Source: Streptomyces shenzhenensis (GTDB taxonomy: Bacteria > Actinomycetota > Actinomycetes > Streptomycetales > Streptomycetaceae). From it: a stretch of DNA of 64,000 nt. This document shows, piece by piece, positions 17,356-24,476 of this stretch. The notes beneath the pieces were generated by a model. It was given only the letters and a program-made list of their open reading frames with translations, was not told where the DNA came from and ran no database searches. Made by a program: the position numbers and the translations under genes. Location: the NCBI RefSeq assembly GCF_003688995.1, contig NZ_PENI01000015.1, positions 124,001 through 188,000 on the forward strand, in the 5' to 3' direction. Positions within the stretch are counted from its first letter, which is position 1. Every line of letters begins with the position of its first letter.

Positions 17356-19584
17356 TCACCCCCTCGCCTTTGCGGCCCATGCGAGAGCGCGCGCATTGTC
17401 GTCCGGTGTGCCGTTCTCGGCGGCGTGCCAGTGCTCGATGTGCACGCCCGCAGACGGCGCGGTGAAGGCGCCGACGGGGACCCCGGCCATGACGGGAGCC
17501 GGGGGCGGAGTGACCAGGGCCGACATGACGCGGTCGAGGGCGCCCTGTCCGGCGCGGATGCCCTTGATGACACCGGCCGGGATCCAGCGGCCCACCTGCT
17601 TGGCCATGACGAGACTCGGCGAGTGGATGCCCAATGCCTTCGCGATGGGGCCGGGGATCAGGTCCTTCGCCCAGCTCATCAGGGTGGACCGCAGCCAACT
17701 GCCCATGGACTTGATGCCGTTCCACAGACCGCGGACAACGTCCGTGCCCTTGCTGTAGAGCAGGCTTCCGAGGGAACCGATCCCGCTGGAGATCCGGCCG
17801 GGCAGACCGCGCACCCAGTTGACCATTTCCATGGCCTTGTTCACGGTGGCCGTTTTGATCGACGACCAGTGCTTGATGATCAGCCCGAGAAGAGTCCAGT
17901 TGAGGAATGCCTGATACAGCTTCCCGGGAATCCCCTTCACCCAGTCGACAAGTGCATTCCAGTACGTCACCGCATTCGACTTGATTGTCGACCAGTGTTT
18001 GACCAGCAATCCCACGAGTGTGAAGTTCAGGAATGCCTTAATAGCCATATCCTTGGCCCACACGAGTTTGTCGACGAACCAATCCCAAGCGGCCAGCGTC
18101 CACTTCTTGATGTCGTCCCAATAGGCGATGATCAGAACGACCAATGCGCCGATGGCAAGGCCAATCCAGCCGATCGGGCCCATGGCGGTAATCCATGCCG
18201 CAGCCATCTTGGCGCCCGCAATGAGCGACTGGACGCCCAGTACGGTAATCGCCGGGATCACCACAGCAGCGATCACCGCAGCGAAAGCGGTGAACACCCC
18301 CTGGTGCTCGCTGACGAACGAGAACAGAGACGAAAGAACGGGGATGACGGTATTCCCGATAAATTCCGTCAGGGTCTGCATCGCGCCGCGCTTGAATTGC
18401 TCGATCTTGGCCCCGGCGTTGTCGCGCAGCGAGTCGCCCATCTGCGACGCTGCGCCGCCCACCTTGCCGAGCGTGTCGACGGCCTTGGACGGGTCCAGCG
18501 CGAAAAGCGCTGCCTGCATGTCCTCGGACTTCGTCTTGAAAAGCGATACAGCGAGGGCGTTCCGCTCCGCGGGATCCTTGATCTTCCGCATGGCGGTAAA
18601 CACCTTGTCGAGTGCCGCCGACGCCTTCGGCCCGCCCTCTGTAAAGGCGGCCTGCATTTCTTTGCCGTTCAGTCCGATGGACTTGAAAGCGGCGTCAACA
18701 TCGGGCCCGCCACCCTGTACGGTGAGCAGGAATTCTTTCAAGCTGTCCGCGACGACGTCGGTATCCCGGGCGCCTGCTTTTAGCCCCTGCGACATAAGGC
18801 CGGTTGCCGTTGTCGCATCGAGGCCGAGGTTACGGAAAATCGTCGAGTACTCATTGAACGTATCCGCTATATCGTCGGCCCGCGGGCCCATGTTTTGCAG
18901 ACCCTTGGTCAGTACGTCAAGGGCTTCCGTGCCGTTCTTCGCAAGTCCGGTCTTGAGTATCTGACCGACTGCATTTGCGGTCTGCCCTAGATCCAGTTCG
19001 AAAGTTCCTGCAAGGTCGGAAACCTTCGTTGCGATGCTCTGGATTTGCGCATTCGTCGCGTCCGGCGGGGCGATTCCCGCACGCATGGTCGCCGATATCG
19101 CGTCGGCTGCGCCCTGGAAATCGTCGGTGACGGCGTCGGCATACATCGCGCCGGCGATCTCGCCGTACTTCTTCGCCTCGGCCGGGGTGGCGCCAAGCTG
19201 GGCGCCGAGGCGCCCGGTGATCTGCCCCTGTTCGAGGGCCTGCCCGAACCCGGACATGAGCAGGACCCCGGCGGCCACGCCTATGCCAGCGAGGCCGACC
19301 TTCAGGCTCGACGACAAGCGCTCACGGAGACTTCCGGCGGTCGCTTCGCCTACGTCGGCACCGGCCGAGGCGAACCGGCCGCCTGCATCACGGATCCGGC
19401 CATCCGCCGCGGTGGTCAGTCCATCACCGAGGGCGGCCCCGGCCTGGCGGCCTGCGCGGTCGGCGTCGCCTGCCATGGTCGAACCGGTCGACCGTACGGC
19501 CTGCTCGGCGCGGGAGAGGCCGGCCCCGACACCGGATTCGTCTACGGCGATGGTGGCGAGGAGTTCGCCCACGGTCAGCGCCAC
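17356..19584 (-). CDS. tail tape measure protein
   Basis: The 742-residue product has the TMP layout. The N-terminus reads ELLATIAVDESGVGAGLSRAEQAV. A phage-tail-tape-measure core covers about residues 110-360 (AKKYGEIAGAMYADAVTDDFQ; ALDVLTKGLQNMGPRADDI; TTATGLMSQGLKAGARDTDVV). Several hydrophobic segments follow at about 400-480, and repeated YWNALVDWVKGIPGKLYQAFL units come later. It sets tail length and is ejected with the genome; this length predicts a tail on the order of 110 nm. It follows the frameshifted chaperone pair. Confidence 0.93.
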   Translation of the reverse strand: MALTVGELLATIAVDESGVGAGLSRAEQAVRSTGSTMAGDADRAGRQAGAALGDGLTTAADGRIRDAGGRFASAGADVGEATAGSLRERLSSSLKVGLAGIGVAAGVLLMSGFGQALEQGQITGRLGAQLGATPAEAKKYGEIAGAMYADAVTDDFQGAADAISATMRAGIAPPDATNAQIQSIATKVSDLAGTFELDLGQTANAVGQILKTGLAKNGTEALDVLTKGLQNMGPRADDIADTFNEYSTIFRNLGLDATTATGLMSQGLKAGARDTDVVADSLKEFLLTVQGGGPDVDAAFKSIGLNGKEMQAAFTEGGPKASAALDKVFTAMRKIKDPAERNALAVSLFKTKSEDMQAALFALDPSKAVDTLGKVGGAASQMGDSLRDNAGAKIEQFKRGAMQTLTEFIGNTVIPVLSSLFSFVSEHQGVFTAFAAVIAAVVIPAITVLGVQSLIAGAKMAAAWITAMGPIGWIGLAIGALVVLIIAYWDDIKKWTLAAWDWFVDKLVWAKDMAIKAFLNFTLVGLLVKHWSTIKSNAVTYWNALVDWVKGIPGKLYQAFLNWTLLGLIIKHWSSIKTATVNKAMEMVNWVRGLPGRISSGIGSLGSLLYSKGTDVVRGLWNGIKSMGSWLRSTLMSWAKDLIPGPIAKALGIHSPSLVMAKQVGRWIPAGVIKGIRAGQGALDRVMSALVTPPPAPVMAGVPVGAFTAPSAGVHIEHWHAAENGTPDDNARALAWAAKARG

Positions 19585-19635
19585 GGCCTCACCTCCTCGG
19601 GTGGGTCCGGCCGTGGTGCCGGTGCTGCGCGGGTG

Positions 19636-20336
19636 CTACTGGGCGGGCAGGCCCGTGATGCGGGCGATGTCCTCGGGGGAGTCGGCGCGGCGGGGCGTGC
19701 TGCGCCACGCCTTCGCAAACCGGGAGTCGGGTGTCAGGGCGCCGACCAGGACCAGGAACCGGCGGGTCGACATGGCGGCCAACTCCGCCGGGCGCACCTG
19801 GTGTTCACGGGAGAGGTCACCCTCGACTGCTGACCAGTGGCGGATCACTGCTTGCCAGAACTCCGCCGCTTCCCGTTCTTCTTCGGCTTCGCCCGGCGTG
19901 CGGCCCGGTTCGGTGCCGCCGGGGCTTTTCCCCCGGAGCGGGCCCGTTCCTGCTCGTCGTGCAGCTCGGCGGCGCGCTGCATGGTCACGCTGCCCGGAGT
20001 GCGCATGTTGGCCGCGGAGTAGATGAGCACGATGCCGAACTGCCGGTCGGTCATGCCGTTCTCGGCCCACACGTCGAGGGTGTCGCCCCCGAACAGGGTG
20101 GCCAGCATGCGCCGCACGTCGGCCGGGTCGCTGCTGTTCTGGACGCGCTCCATCTGGAGCGTGAACATGAGCGGCAGGGAGTCGGGCAGCACGTAGCGGG
20201 TGCCGTACAGGGTGAACGGCTGCCGTGGACGGGTGGTGTCCTGCTCGGCGAAGAACGCGTCAAAGTCTGCGGGGTCGCCGACGGCGGGCACCTGGTCGTT
20301 GAGGTCGTCGTCGTACGCCGTGGTGTCGGTCGTCAT
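19636..20336 (-). CDS. tail assembly chaperone, long form made by -1 frameshift
   Basis: This entry spans the fusion product: translation begins at 20336 in the short-chaperone frame, slips back one base at 19926-19932 and ends at 19636. The extension reads SPGGTEPGRTPGEAEEE, then AAEFWQAVIRHWSAVEGDL, AAMSTRRFLVLVGALTPDS and ADSPEDIARITGLPAQ. The extension frame has no credible start of its own. In lambda the equivalent gpGT binds tail tube and tape measure proteins during assembly. This matches the expected order: major tail protein, G/GT pair, tape measure. Confidence 0.85.
19845..20336 (-). CDS. tail assembly chaperone, short form (gpG-like)
   Basis: The 163-residue protein is made when no frameshift occurs. 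Its body includes FTLYGTRYVLPDSLPLMFTLQ, ADVRRMLATLFGGDTLDVW and MTDRQFGIVLIYSAANM, a pattern shared by actinophage gpG-type chaperones. The C-terminus is basic (PNRAARRAKPKKNGKRRSSGKQ, in part). ATG 20336 overlaps the stop of the major tail protein gene by 4 bases. The short form is expected to be far more abundant than the long form. Confidence 0.85.
   Translation of the reverse strand: MTTDTTAYDDDLNDQVPAVGDPADFDAFFAEQDTTRPRQPFTLYGTRYVLPDSLPLMFTLQMERVQNSSDPADVRRMLATLFGGDTLDVWAENGMTDRQFGIVLIYSAANMRTPGSVTMQRAAELHDEQERARSGGKAPAAPNRAARRAKPKKNGKRRSSGKQ
19926..19932 (-). other. programmed -1 ribosomal frameshift site
   Basis: On the - strand the heptamer is GGGAAAA, in zero frame G GGA AAA, preceded by two more G. 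It is one base different from the lambda G/T slippery site GGGAAAG. Slippage by -1 at this point gives GGG AAA AGC and joins the two open frames exactly. Confidence 0.85.
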
Positions 20337-20806
20337 CAGCCGGTCACCGCCGCGGCCGTCGCCCAACCGCACCGGGTGATCGTCGCCGACCAACTGGTCT
20401 TCTCGTTGGTGCCGCCGCCCTGCTCGCCGGGCGTAACGGTGGCCTCCCACATGACCCACTGCGTCTGTGACTCGTGCCGCCACCGGACCATGTTGCGCGA
20501 CTCGATACCGAGTCGGTTGGCCCATTTGGTGTCGATGTACGCCTGTCCGGGGTCCTGCGCCTTGGTGGTCTTGTCGACGCGGAACTGTCCCTCCAGTCCG
20601 AGGGTCGCGCCGCGCTGCATCACGTCCTGTTCGAACGCGCCTTCCGAGTCGAACGCGACAGTCTCGGCGGTCTCCTCGTTCTCGCCCGGGTTGTGCGTGA
20701 ACGTGGTCAGACCGGCGATCGGAAGCCACGTTTCCTCTGGGGCGTCGACGTCCTCGACCTGGAAGATCCAGCCGCGAGCGTCAATCGGCCTGCTGTTGCC
20801 TGCCAT
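20336..20806 (-). CDS. major tail protein
   Basis: The 156-residue product has the beta-rich tail tube pattern (IDARGWIFQVEDVDAPEETWL; TVAFDSEGAFEQDVMQRGATL; QWVMWEATVTPGEQG). The gene lies between the tail terminator and the frameshifted chaperones, its standard place. Length is at the short end for siphovirus tube proteins. Good ribosome site AGGAGG upstream of ATG 20806. Confidence 0.85.
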   Translation of the reverse strand: MAGNSRPIDARGWIFQVEDVDAPEETWLPIAGLTTFTHNPGENEETAETVAFDSEGAFEQDVMQRGATLGLEGQFRVDKTTKAQDPGQAYIDTKWANRLGIESRNMVRWRHESQTQWVMWEATVTPGEQGGGTNEKTSWSATITRCGWATAAAVTG

Positions 20807-20819
20807 GGGGCGGGCCTCC

Positions 20820-21236
20820 TTACGGGGTGTCGGTGGGGCCGGACACGTCGAGGTCGAAATTCACGACGTGCTCGTGCCGGCCGGTGCTGTCGAGCCCCAT
20901 AGGGGCCGGGGTGCCGCGTGCCACGGCGAGGGTCAAGTGAGTGCCGTCGGGCAGCTCGACGCCGGCGATGCCGTGCAGCGCGCGGTACAGGGCCGTGCAG
21001 CGGGCACGGGAGACGCGGGGGTCGGCGGTGCCGCGCACGCGCACCTGAAGGCGGGGGGTGTCGGCCTCGTCGCGGGCCTGCGGCGGGGTGCCGTCGTACA
21101 GGGTGAGCGCGACGGCCTGGTCGGGGGCGGGCGGCATCGTCTCGATGAACGTGTCGCCCGTGATGCCGTCCGGGTCGTAGGTGAGCAGGTCGAGGCCGGC
21201 GAGGTAGCGGGCCAGGCCGTCGAGGGGATCAGCCAC
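20820..21236 (-). CDS. tail terminator / minor capsid protein
   Basis: The 138-residue product (MADPLDGLARYLAGLDLLTYD; TGDTFIETMPPAPDQAVALTL; LQVRVRGTADPRVSRARCTAL; HLTLAVARGTPAPMGLDSTGR) matches the tail-completion fold that caps the tail tube at the neck. The gene overlaps the upstream neck gene by 8 bases. Position immediately before the major tail protein is typical. Confidence 0.75.
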   Translation of the reverse strand: MADPLDGLARYLAGLDLLTYDPDGITGDTFIETMPPAPDQAVALTLYDGTPPQARDEADTPRLQVRVRGTADPRVSRARCTALYRALHGIAGVELPDGTHLTLAVARGTPAPMGLDSTGRHEHVVNFDLDVSGPTDTP

Positions 21237-21582
21237 GGAGTTCCCTCCGTACCTGGGCGGCGATGATGTCGCGGACCGCGCCGGCCTCTTCGTTCACCGG
21301 GTCTTCGAGGTACTTCGCGGTGCGCCCGTCGTCGTGCCGAAGGGTCATGTCCTCGTGCTGGCGGACCGCGTACGGCGTGTCGAAGCTGACGGCGCCCATC
21401 AGGGACGCGTCGTCGACGGAGGCGACCCCGGACCGTTCGAGGGTGCCCTCCTCGATCGGGACGCGGCGGCGGGACACCTGTAGGACGTGCTCCACGGCCA
21501 GGCGCACGCCCCGCAGCGCGCCGGTACGGGTGCGGCGCAGGGCGGGCGCGGCGTTCCATGTGATCCGTACGCGCTGGGTCAC
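21229..21582 (-). CDS. HK97 gp10-like neck protein
   Basis: The 117-residue product has an N-terminal helical region and the signature RRRVPIEEGTLERSG followed by SFDTPYAVRQHEDMTLRHDDG and KYLEDPVNE, typical of HK97-gp10/minor capsid neck proteins. GTG 21582 is chosen because it overlaps the upstream stop (GTGA) and has GGAGGTG nearby. It acts in head-tail joining. Confidence 0.8.
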   Translation of the reverse strand: MTQRVRITWNAAPALRRTRTGALRGVRLAVEHVLQVSRRRVPIEEGTLERSGVASVDDASLMGAVSFDTPYAVRQHEDMTLRHDDGRTAKYLEDPVNEEAGAVRDIIAAQVRRELRG

Positions 21583-21896
21583 TCGCACATCACCTCCGTG
21601 GACTCCGGGGCGCCGAGTCCGGGCGCGGTGTGCGCGGTGAAGCTGATGACGGTGGTGGTGCGGCCGTCCGGGAGGGTGATCCGGGATCCGGGCGGAGCGA
21701 TCAAGCCGGGAGCGGCGTAGACCTGCGCCGTACTGACTACCTCGGCTCCGGTCGCGGACCGTACGCGCTTGATGGTCCCGGTGACCAGGGCGCGCGCTTC
21801 CACCGGGTCCGCGTACTGCGGGCCGTACGCGGAGTCGCCCCGGTACGCCTCGACGGTGATCCGGTGTCTCAGTAGCCACCGTGGCAGTGCGGGCAC
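21579..21896 (-). CDS. head closure / stopper protein
   Basis: The product of about 105 residues is beta-rich (HRITVEAYRGDSAYGPQYADP; ALVTGTIKRVRSATGAEVVST; LIAPPGSRITLPDGRTTTVIS). This resembles head-closure proteins that follow the connector adaptor in siphovirus neck modules. No ATG is available; GTG 21896 is the best start and would overlap the adaptor gene by 28 bases, so the exact N-terminus is uncertain. It is coupled to the next gene by a GTGA overlap. Confidence 0.65.
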   Translation of the reverse strand: MPALPRWLLRHRITVEAYRGDSAYGPQYADPVEARALVTGTIKRVRSATGAEVVSTAQVYAAPGLIAPPGSRITLPDGRTTTVISFTAHTAPGLGAPESTEVMCE

Positions 21897-22291
21897 TCGC
21901 CGATCACCCCCGGGAGCAGGCCAGCCCGGGTAAGGGCGCGCTCGGCGCGGTCGGCGAGGTCGACGGCGCCCGGGTGACTGGGCCCGCCGCGAGGGCCGGA
22001 CAGGGACAGGGGACCGAGGCTTACCGAACTCCAGCGGCCGGCGGCCCCGGTGCCGGTGTCGCCGGTCTCCTGCCAATACTCGATCTGCGCACAGACGGCG
22101 TCCGACAGGGCCTCTTTCACCTCGGCGTGCGTCGGCATGCCAGCGTCGTCGGTGCAGTAGACAGCGGTGAGTAGGGCCGCATCGATGTCCTCGGACGCAC
22201 GGGTGACGAGCCGCTGAATGTCCGCCGGCGCGGTCTGCTCGCCGGTGTACAGCAGGTACTCATCCGCGGTCGCGTAGAGGCGACGGGCCAC
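21869..22291 (-). CDS. head-tail connector adaptor
   Basis: The 140-residue helical protein (LYATADEYLLYTGEQTAPADI; RLVTRASEDIDAALLTAVYCT; AVCAQIEYWQETGDTG) fits the gp6/gp15-type adaptor that docks on the portal. It ends with CPHCHGGY, a CxxC motif not usual in this family and of unknown relevance. It starts the neck module after the capsid genes. Confidence 0.75.
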   Translation of the reverse strand: MARRLYATADEYLLYTGEQTAPADIQRLVTRASEDIDAALLTAVYCTDDAGMPTHAEVKEALSDAVCAQIEYWQETGDTGTGAAGRWSSVSLGPLSLSGPRGGPSHPGAVDLADRAERALTRAGLLPGVIGECPHCHGGY

Positions 22292-22303
22292 GGCTCACCC
22301 CCT

Positions 22304-22492
22304 CTACTTCTTGGACGGCGGACGCCCCGCCGGCTTCTTCGCGGGCGGGGCGTCGTCGGTGACGGTGTAGCCGTGACGTCTGGCGTAGGCGATCACTGCG
22401 GGGTCGTCGGTCTCGGCGCGGCCGTCCTCGAACTGGAGGCCGGCCACGCCACGGCCGGTGAACCCCTCACGGGGCGTCTCGATCCGGGCCAT
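22304..22492 (-). CDS. small phage protein following the capsid gene
   Basis: The 62-residue product has a GVAGLQFEDGRAETDDPAVIAYARRHGYTV core (pieces) and a basic Pro/Lys tail (PPAKKPAGRPPSKK). Similar small proteins sit next to capsid genes in actinophages. The core resembles a short FluMu/DUF-type fold predicted to bind the head, but function is not established. The ATG overlaps the capsid stop. Confidence 0.6.
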   Translation of the reverse strand: MARIETPREGFTGRGVAGLQFEDGRAETDDPAVIAYARRHGYTVTDDAPPAKKPAGRPPSKK

Positions 22493-23499
22493 CAGCGAAC
22501 CTTGATGTTCCGGTAGACGGCGGCGGACTTGGTCGCCTTGAGCGCAACGGCCACCGGGCCCATTTCGACCTCGCCCTTCTTCACGGCCCCGGCGGTGGTG
22601 AAGTCGGGGAGGTAGCTGGACACGATCTGCCCGCCGGCGGTGGCCACGCCGTGGAAACCATCGAGGCCGGCGCGGTAGGCGTAGAGGTCGGTGAGGCCGG
22701 TCGCGGCGGTGCCGCCGACGGTCCTGTTCTCTACAGGGATGATCGGGTCGTTGGAGCCGGCCTTGGCGCCGGGGTCGGCGAACACGATGTTGCCGTACTG
22801 CTCCCGCTCGACGGGGCGGCCGTTGGCACCGAGCAGGCCGTCGACCGGGTTGCGGGTGTACATGCCGGCCCGCCGCGCGGCGGCCCGCACACGGGCGAGG
22901 GCGAGCTGATTGCCCAGGATGACGGTCGGCGTCCCATCGAGCAGAGACAGGAACTCGTCGATCGCGTCGAGGGCCTTGTGCACGCTTGCGGGGTCGGTGT
23001 CGAAGTCCGACCAGTCCGTGACTCGGTCGAGGCGGAACTCGGTGTCCGAACCGGTGAGGGCCTTGTCGAGGCCGTCGAACCCGTTCTCGTCGGTCTCGGT
23101 GTCGCCGTTGATCACGGCGTCTTGGAACTGGGTGGACGTGGCCTTGATCTTCTGCGCCATGTTCAGCGCGACGGAGCCGGACGCGGCCGGGCCGATCTTC
23201 GCGATGACGCGGTCGACCTCGAATGCGCCACCGAGAACGGCGAGATCCACGCTGTACTTCTGCGTGGTGACGTTGCTGGTCGTGTACTCGCTGTTGAGCG
23301 CACGGAAACCGGCGGTGGGCTGGGTGATCAGGCGCCGGTACCCGTACGTGAGGGTGGCGCCCCCGCCGGCCGGGTTGACAGCCTGATCGAACTGAAGCGA
23401 GTCGAGGACCGCGGACGACTTGCGGAACTCGTCGATGACCTGAACGTCGAGGTCGTCCTGTGCGTTGTTCTTGGCCTCGGCCAGAGAAACGGCGGGCAT
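22492..23499 (-). CDS. major capsid protein
   Basis: The 335-residue product has an HK97-like capsid profile. An N-terminal helical arm (AEAKNNAQDDLDVQVIDEFRK) is followed by the E-loop region, and the long helix and A-domain features appear in DAIDEFLSLLDGTPTVILG and ARVRAAARRAGMYTRNPVDG. Late strands include QIVSSYLPDFTTAGAVKKGE. It follows the scaffold gene and precedes the connector genes, as expected. Coding density and length are normal for a T=7 siphovirus head. Confidence 0.9.
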   Translation of the reverse strand: MPAVSLAEAKNNAQDDLDVQVIDEFRKSSAVLDSLQFDQAVNPAGGGATLTYGYRRLITQPTAGFRALNSEYTTSNVTTQKYSVDLAVLGGAFEVDRVIAKIGPAASGSVALNMAQKIKATSTQFQDAVINGDTETDENGFDGLDKALTGSDTEFRLDRVTDWSDFDTDPASVHKALDAIDEFLSLLDGTPTVILGNQLALARVRAAARRAGMYTRNPVDGLLGANGRPVEREQYGNIVFADPGAKAGSNDPIIPVENRTVGGTAATGLTDLYAYRAGLDGFHGVATAGGQIVSSYLPDFTTAGAVKKGEVEMGPVAVALKATKSAAVYRNIKVR

Positions 23500-23539
23500 G
23501 GGTGCTCCTGTCTACGGGGCCCGGGGGCTGGGGAGGGGG

Positions 23540-24211
23540 TCAGTTGGCGGCGAGGCGTGCCGCGATGGCCTGGTCGAGCGTGGTCGGTCGGGTGTCGCCA
23601 GCAGGGTTGGCGTCGAACGCGGCACCGCCGCGGGCCGGGCCGGTGACGACCGCGAGGTGCGGGTTTGCCTGCACGGCGGCCGTGATGGCGGCGGTGACGG
23701 CGGTCGGGTCGGCGGTGTTCACCTGCGCCATGGCGTCCATGAACGACCGGGAGTCGAGCAGGCGGGCGACGTCTGCGCCGGCGGCCGGGGCGGCGGTGAG
23801 CACGGCGGACTGCGTGGCGAGTTGCCGGGCTGCGTCGCCCCCGGCGGTCACGGCCTGCTGTGCCCACTTCGGCAGCCGGGACACGTCGCCTTCGGCGGCC
23901 GGGGCGGTGGGCGCGGGCGCCGCCGGGGCCTGCGGTGCGGCTGGAACAACGGGTGCGGCCGGGACGGCGGGCGTGGCCGGGGCCGGCTGCTGAGCGCCCT
24001 TGATGAGCTGCTGGGCCCAGTCGGGCAGGCTGCTGATGTCCTGCTCGGACGGTGCGGCCGGGGCCTGCGGGGTGGTCGGGGTCTGCGGCGCCGGGGCGGT
24101 CGCGGGGGTCTGCGGCGCCGGCGGAGTCTGCGGCGTGGCGGGCGCGGCCGGTGCGGGCGCGGCGGGCACGGCGGGCGCGGCGGGGGTGGTCGAGGGGGTC
24201 GACTCGGACAT
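23540..24211 (-). CDS. scaffolding protein
   Basis: The 223-residue product has a long Pro/Ala/Thr-rich N-terminal half. Two related motifs stand out: ISSLPDWAQQLIKGAQ near residue 60 and VSRLPKWAQQAVTAGG near residue 113. The C-terminal half is Ala-rich and helical. Low complexity, helical C-terminus and position immediately before the capsid gene are the hallmarks of scaffold proteins. The translation start ATG 24211 follows AGGAAGGGACCC. Confidence 0.75.
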   Translation of the reverse strand: MSESTPSTTPAAPAVPAAPAPAAPATPQTPPAPQTPATAPAPQTPTTPQAPAAPSEQDISSLPDWAQQLIKGAQQPAPATPAVPAAPVVPAAPQAPAAPAPTAPAAEGDVSRLPKWAQQAVTAGGDAARQLATQSAVLTAAPAAGADVARLLDSRSFMDAMAQVNTADPTAVTAAITAAVQANPHLAVVTGPARGGAAFDANPAGDTRPTTLDQAIAARLAAN

Positions 24212-24243
24212 CGGGCGGGTCCCTTCCTGAGGTCGAGGGCATG

Positions 24244-24270
24244 AAAAAAAGGGCCCGCGGTGGCGGGCCC
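24244..24270 (-). terminator. rho-independent terminator upstream of the scaffold gene
   Basis: On the - strand an 8-bp perfect stem GGGCCCGC/GCGGGCCC with a 4-base loop is followed by seven T. It is a textbook terminator, so scaffold and capsid genes may depend on readthrough (antitermination) or a promoter close to 24,220-24,240. Confidence 0.8.
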
Positions 24271-24293
24271 TTCGGTGGTGCGGTTGGTGAGCG

Positions 24294-24473
24294 CTACGTG
24301 TCGGCGTCGTCCTCGCTCTGGTCGGCGATTGGGCGGGAGCGGGCATAGCCCTTGATCCATGCCGTACGGAGCAGGGACGTTGGAGGGTACGGGCACGTGG
24401 TCGGCTCGTCGCCGTCGCGGGCGGCCTCGGCGCCGGCCAGCACTGCCTGCACAATCTCCTCGCGGGTCCCCAC
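24294..24473 (-). CDS. Rmf/CrpP-fold small protein
   Basis: This 59-residue gene has a GTG start 3 bases after the preceding stop and a GAGGTGAG ribosome site. The product reads IVQAVLAGAEAARDGD, then CPYPPTSLLRTAWIKGYARSR. The spaced pattern G-x-x-A-A-x-x-G, (C/N)PY, A-W-x-x-G-Y/F is that of the ribosome modulation factor/CrpP fold. Rmf hibernates ribosomes, and CrpP was first linked to fluoroquinolone modification. Which activity, if any, applies here is unknown. It is followed by a strong terminator. Confidence 0.7.
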   Translation of the reverse strand: MGTREEIVQAVLAGAEAARDGDEPTTCPYPPTSLLRTAWIKGYARSRPIADQSEDDADT

Positions 24474-24476
24474 GGC

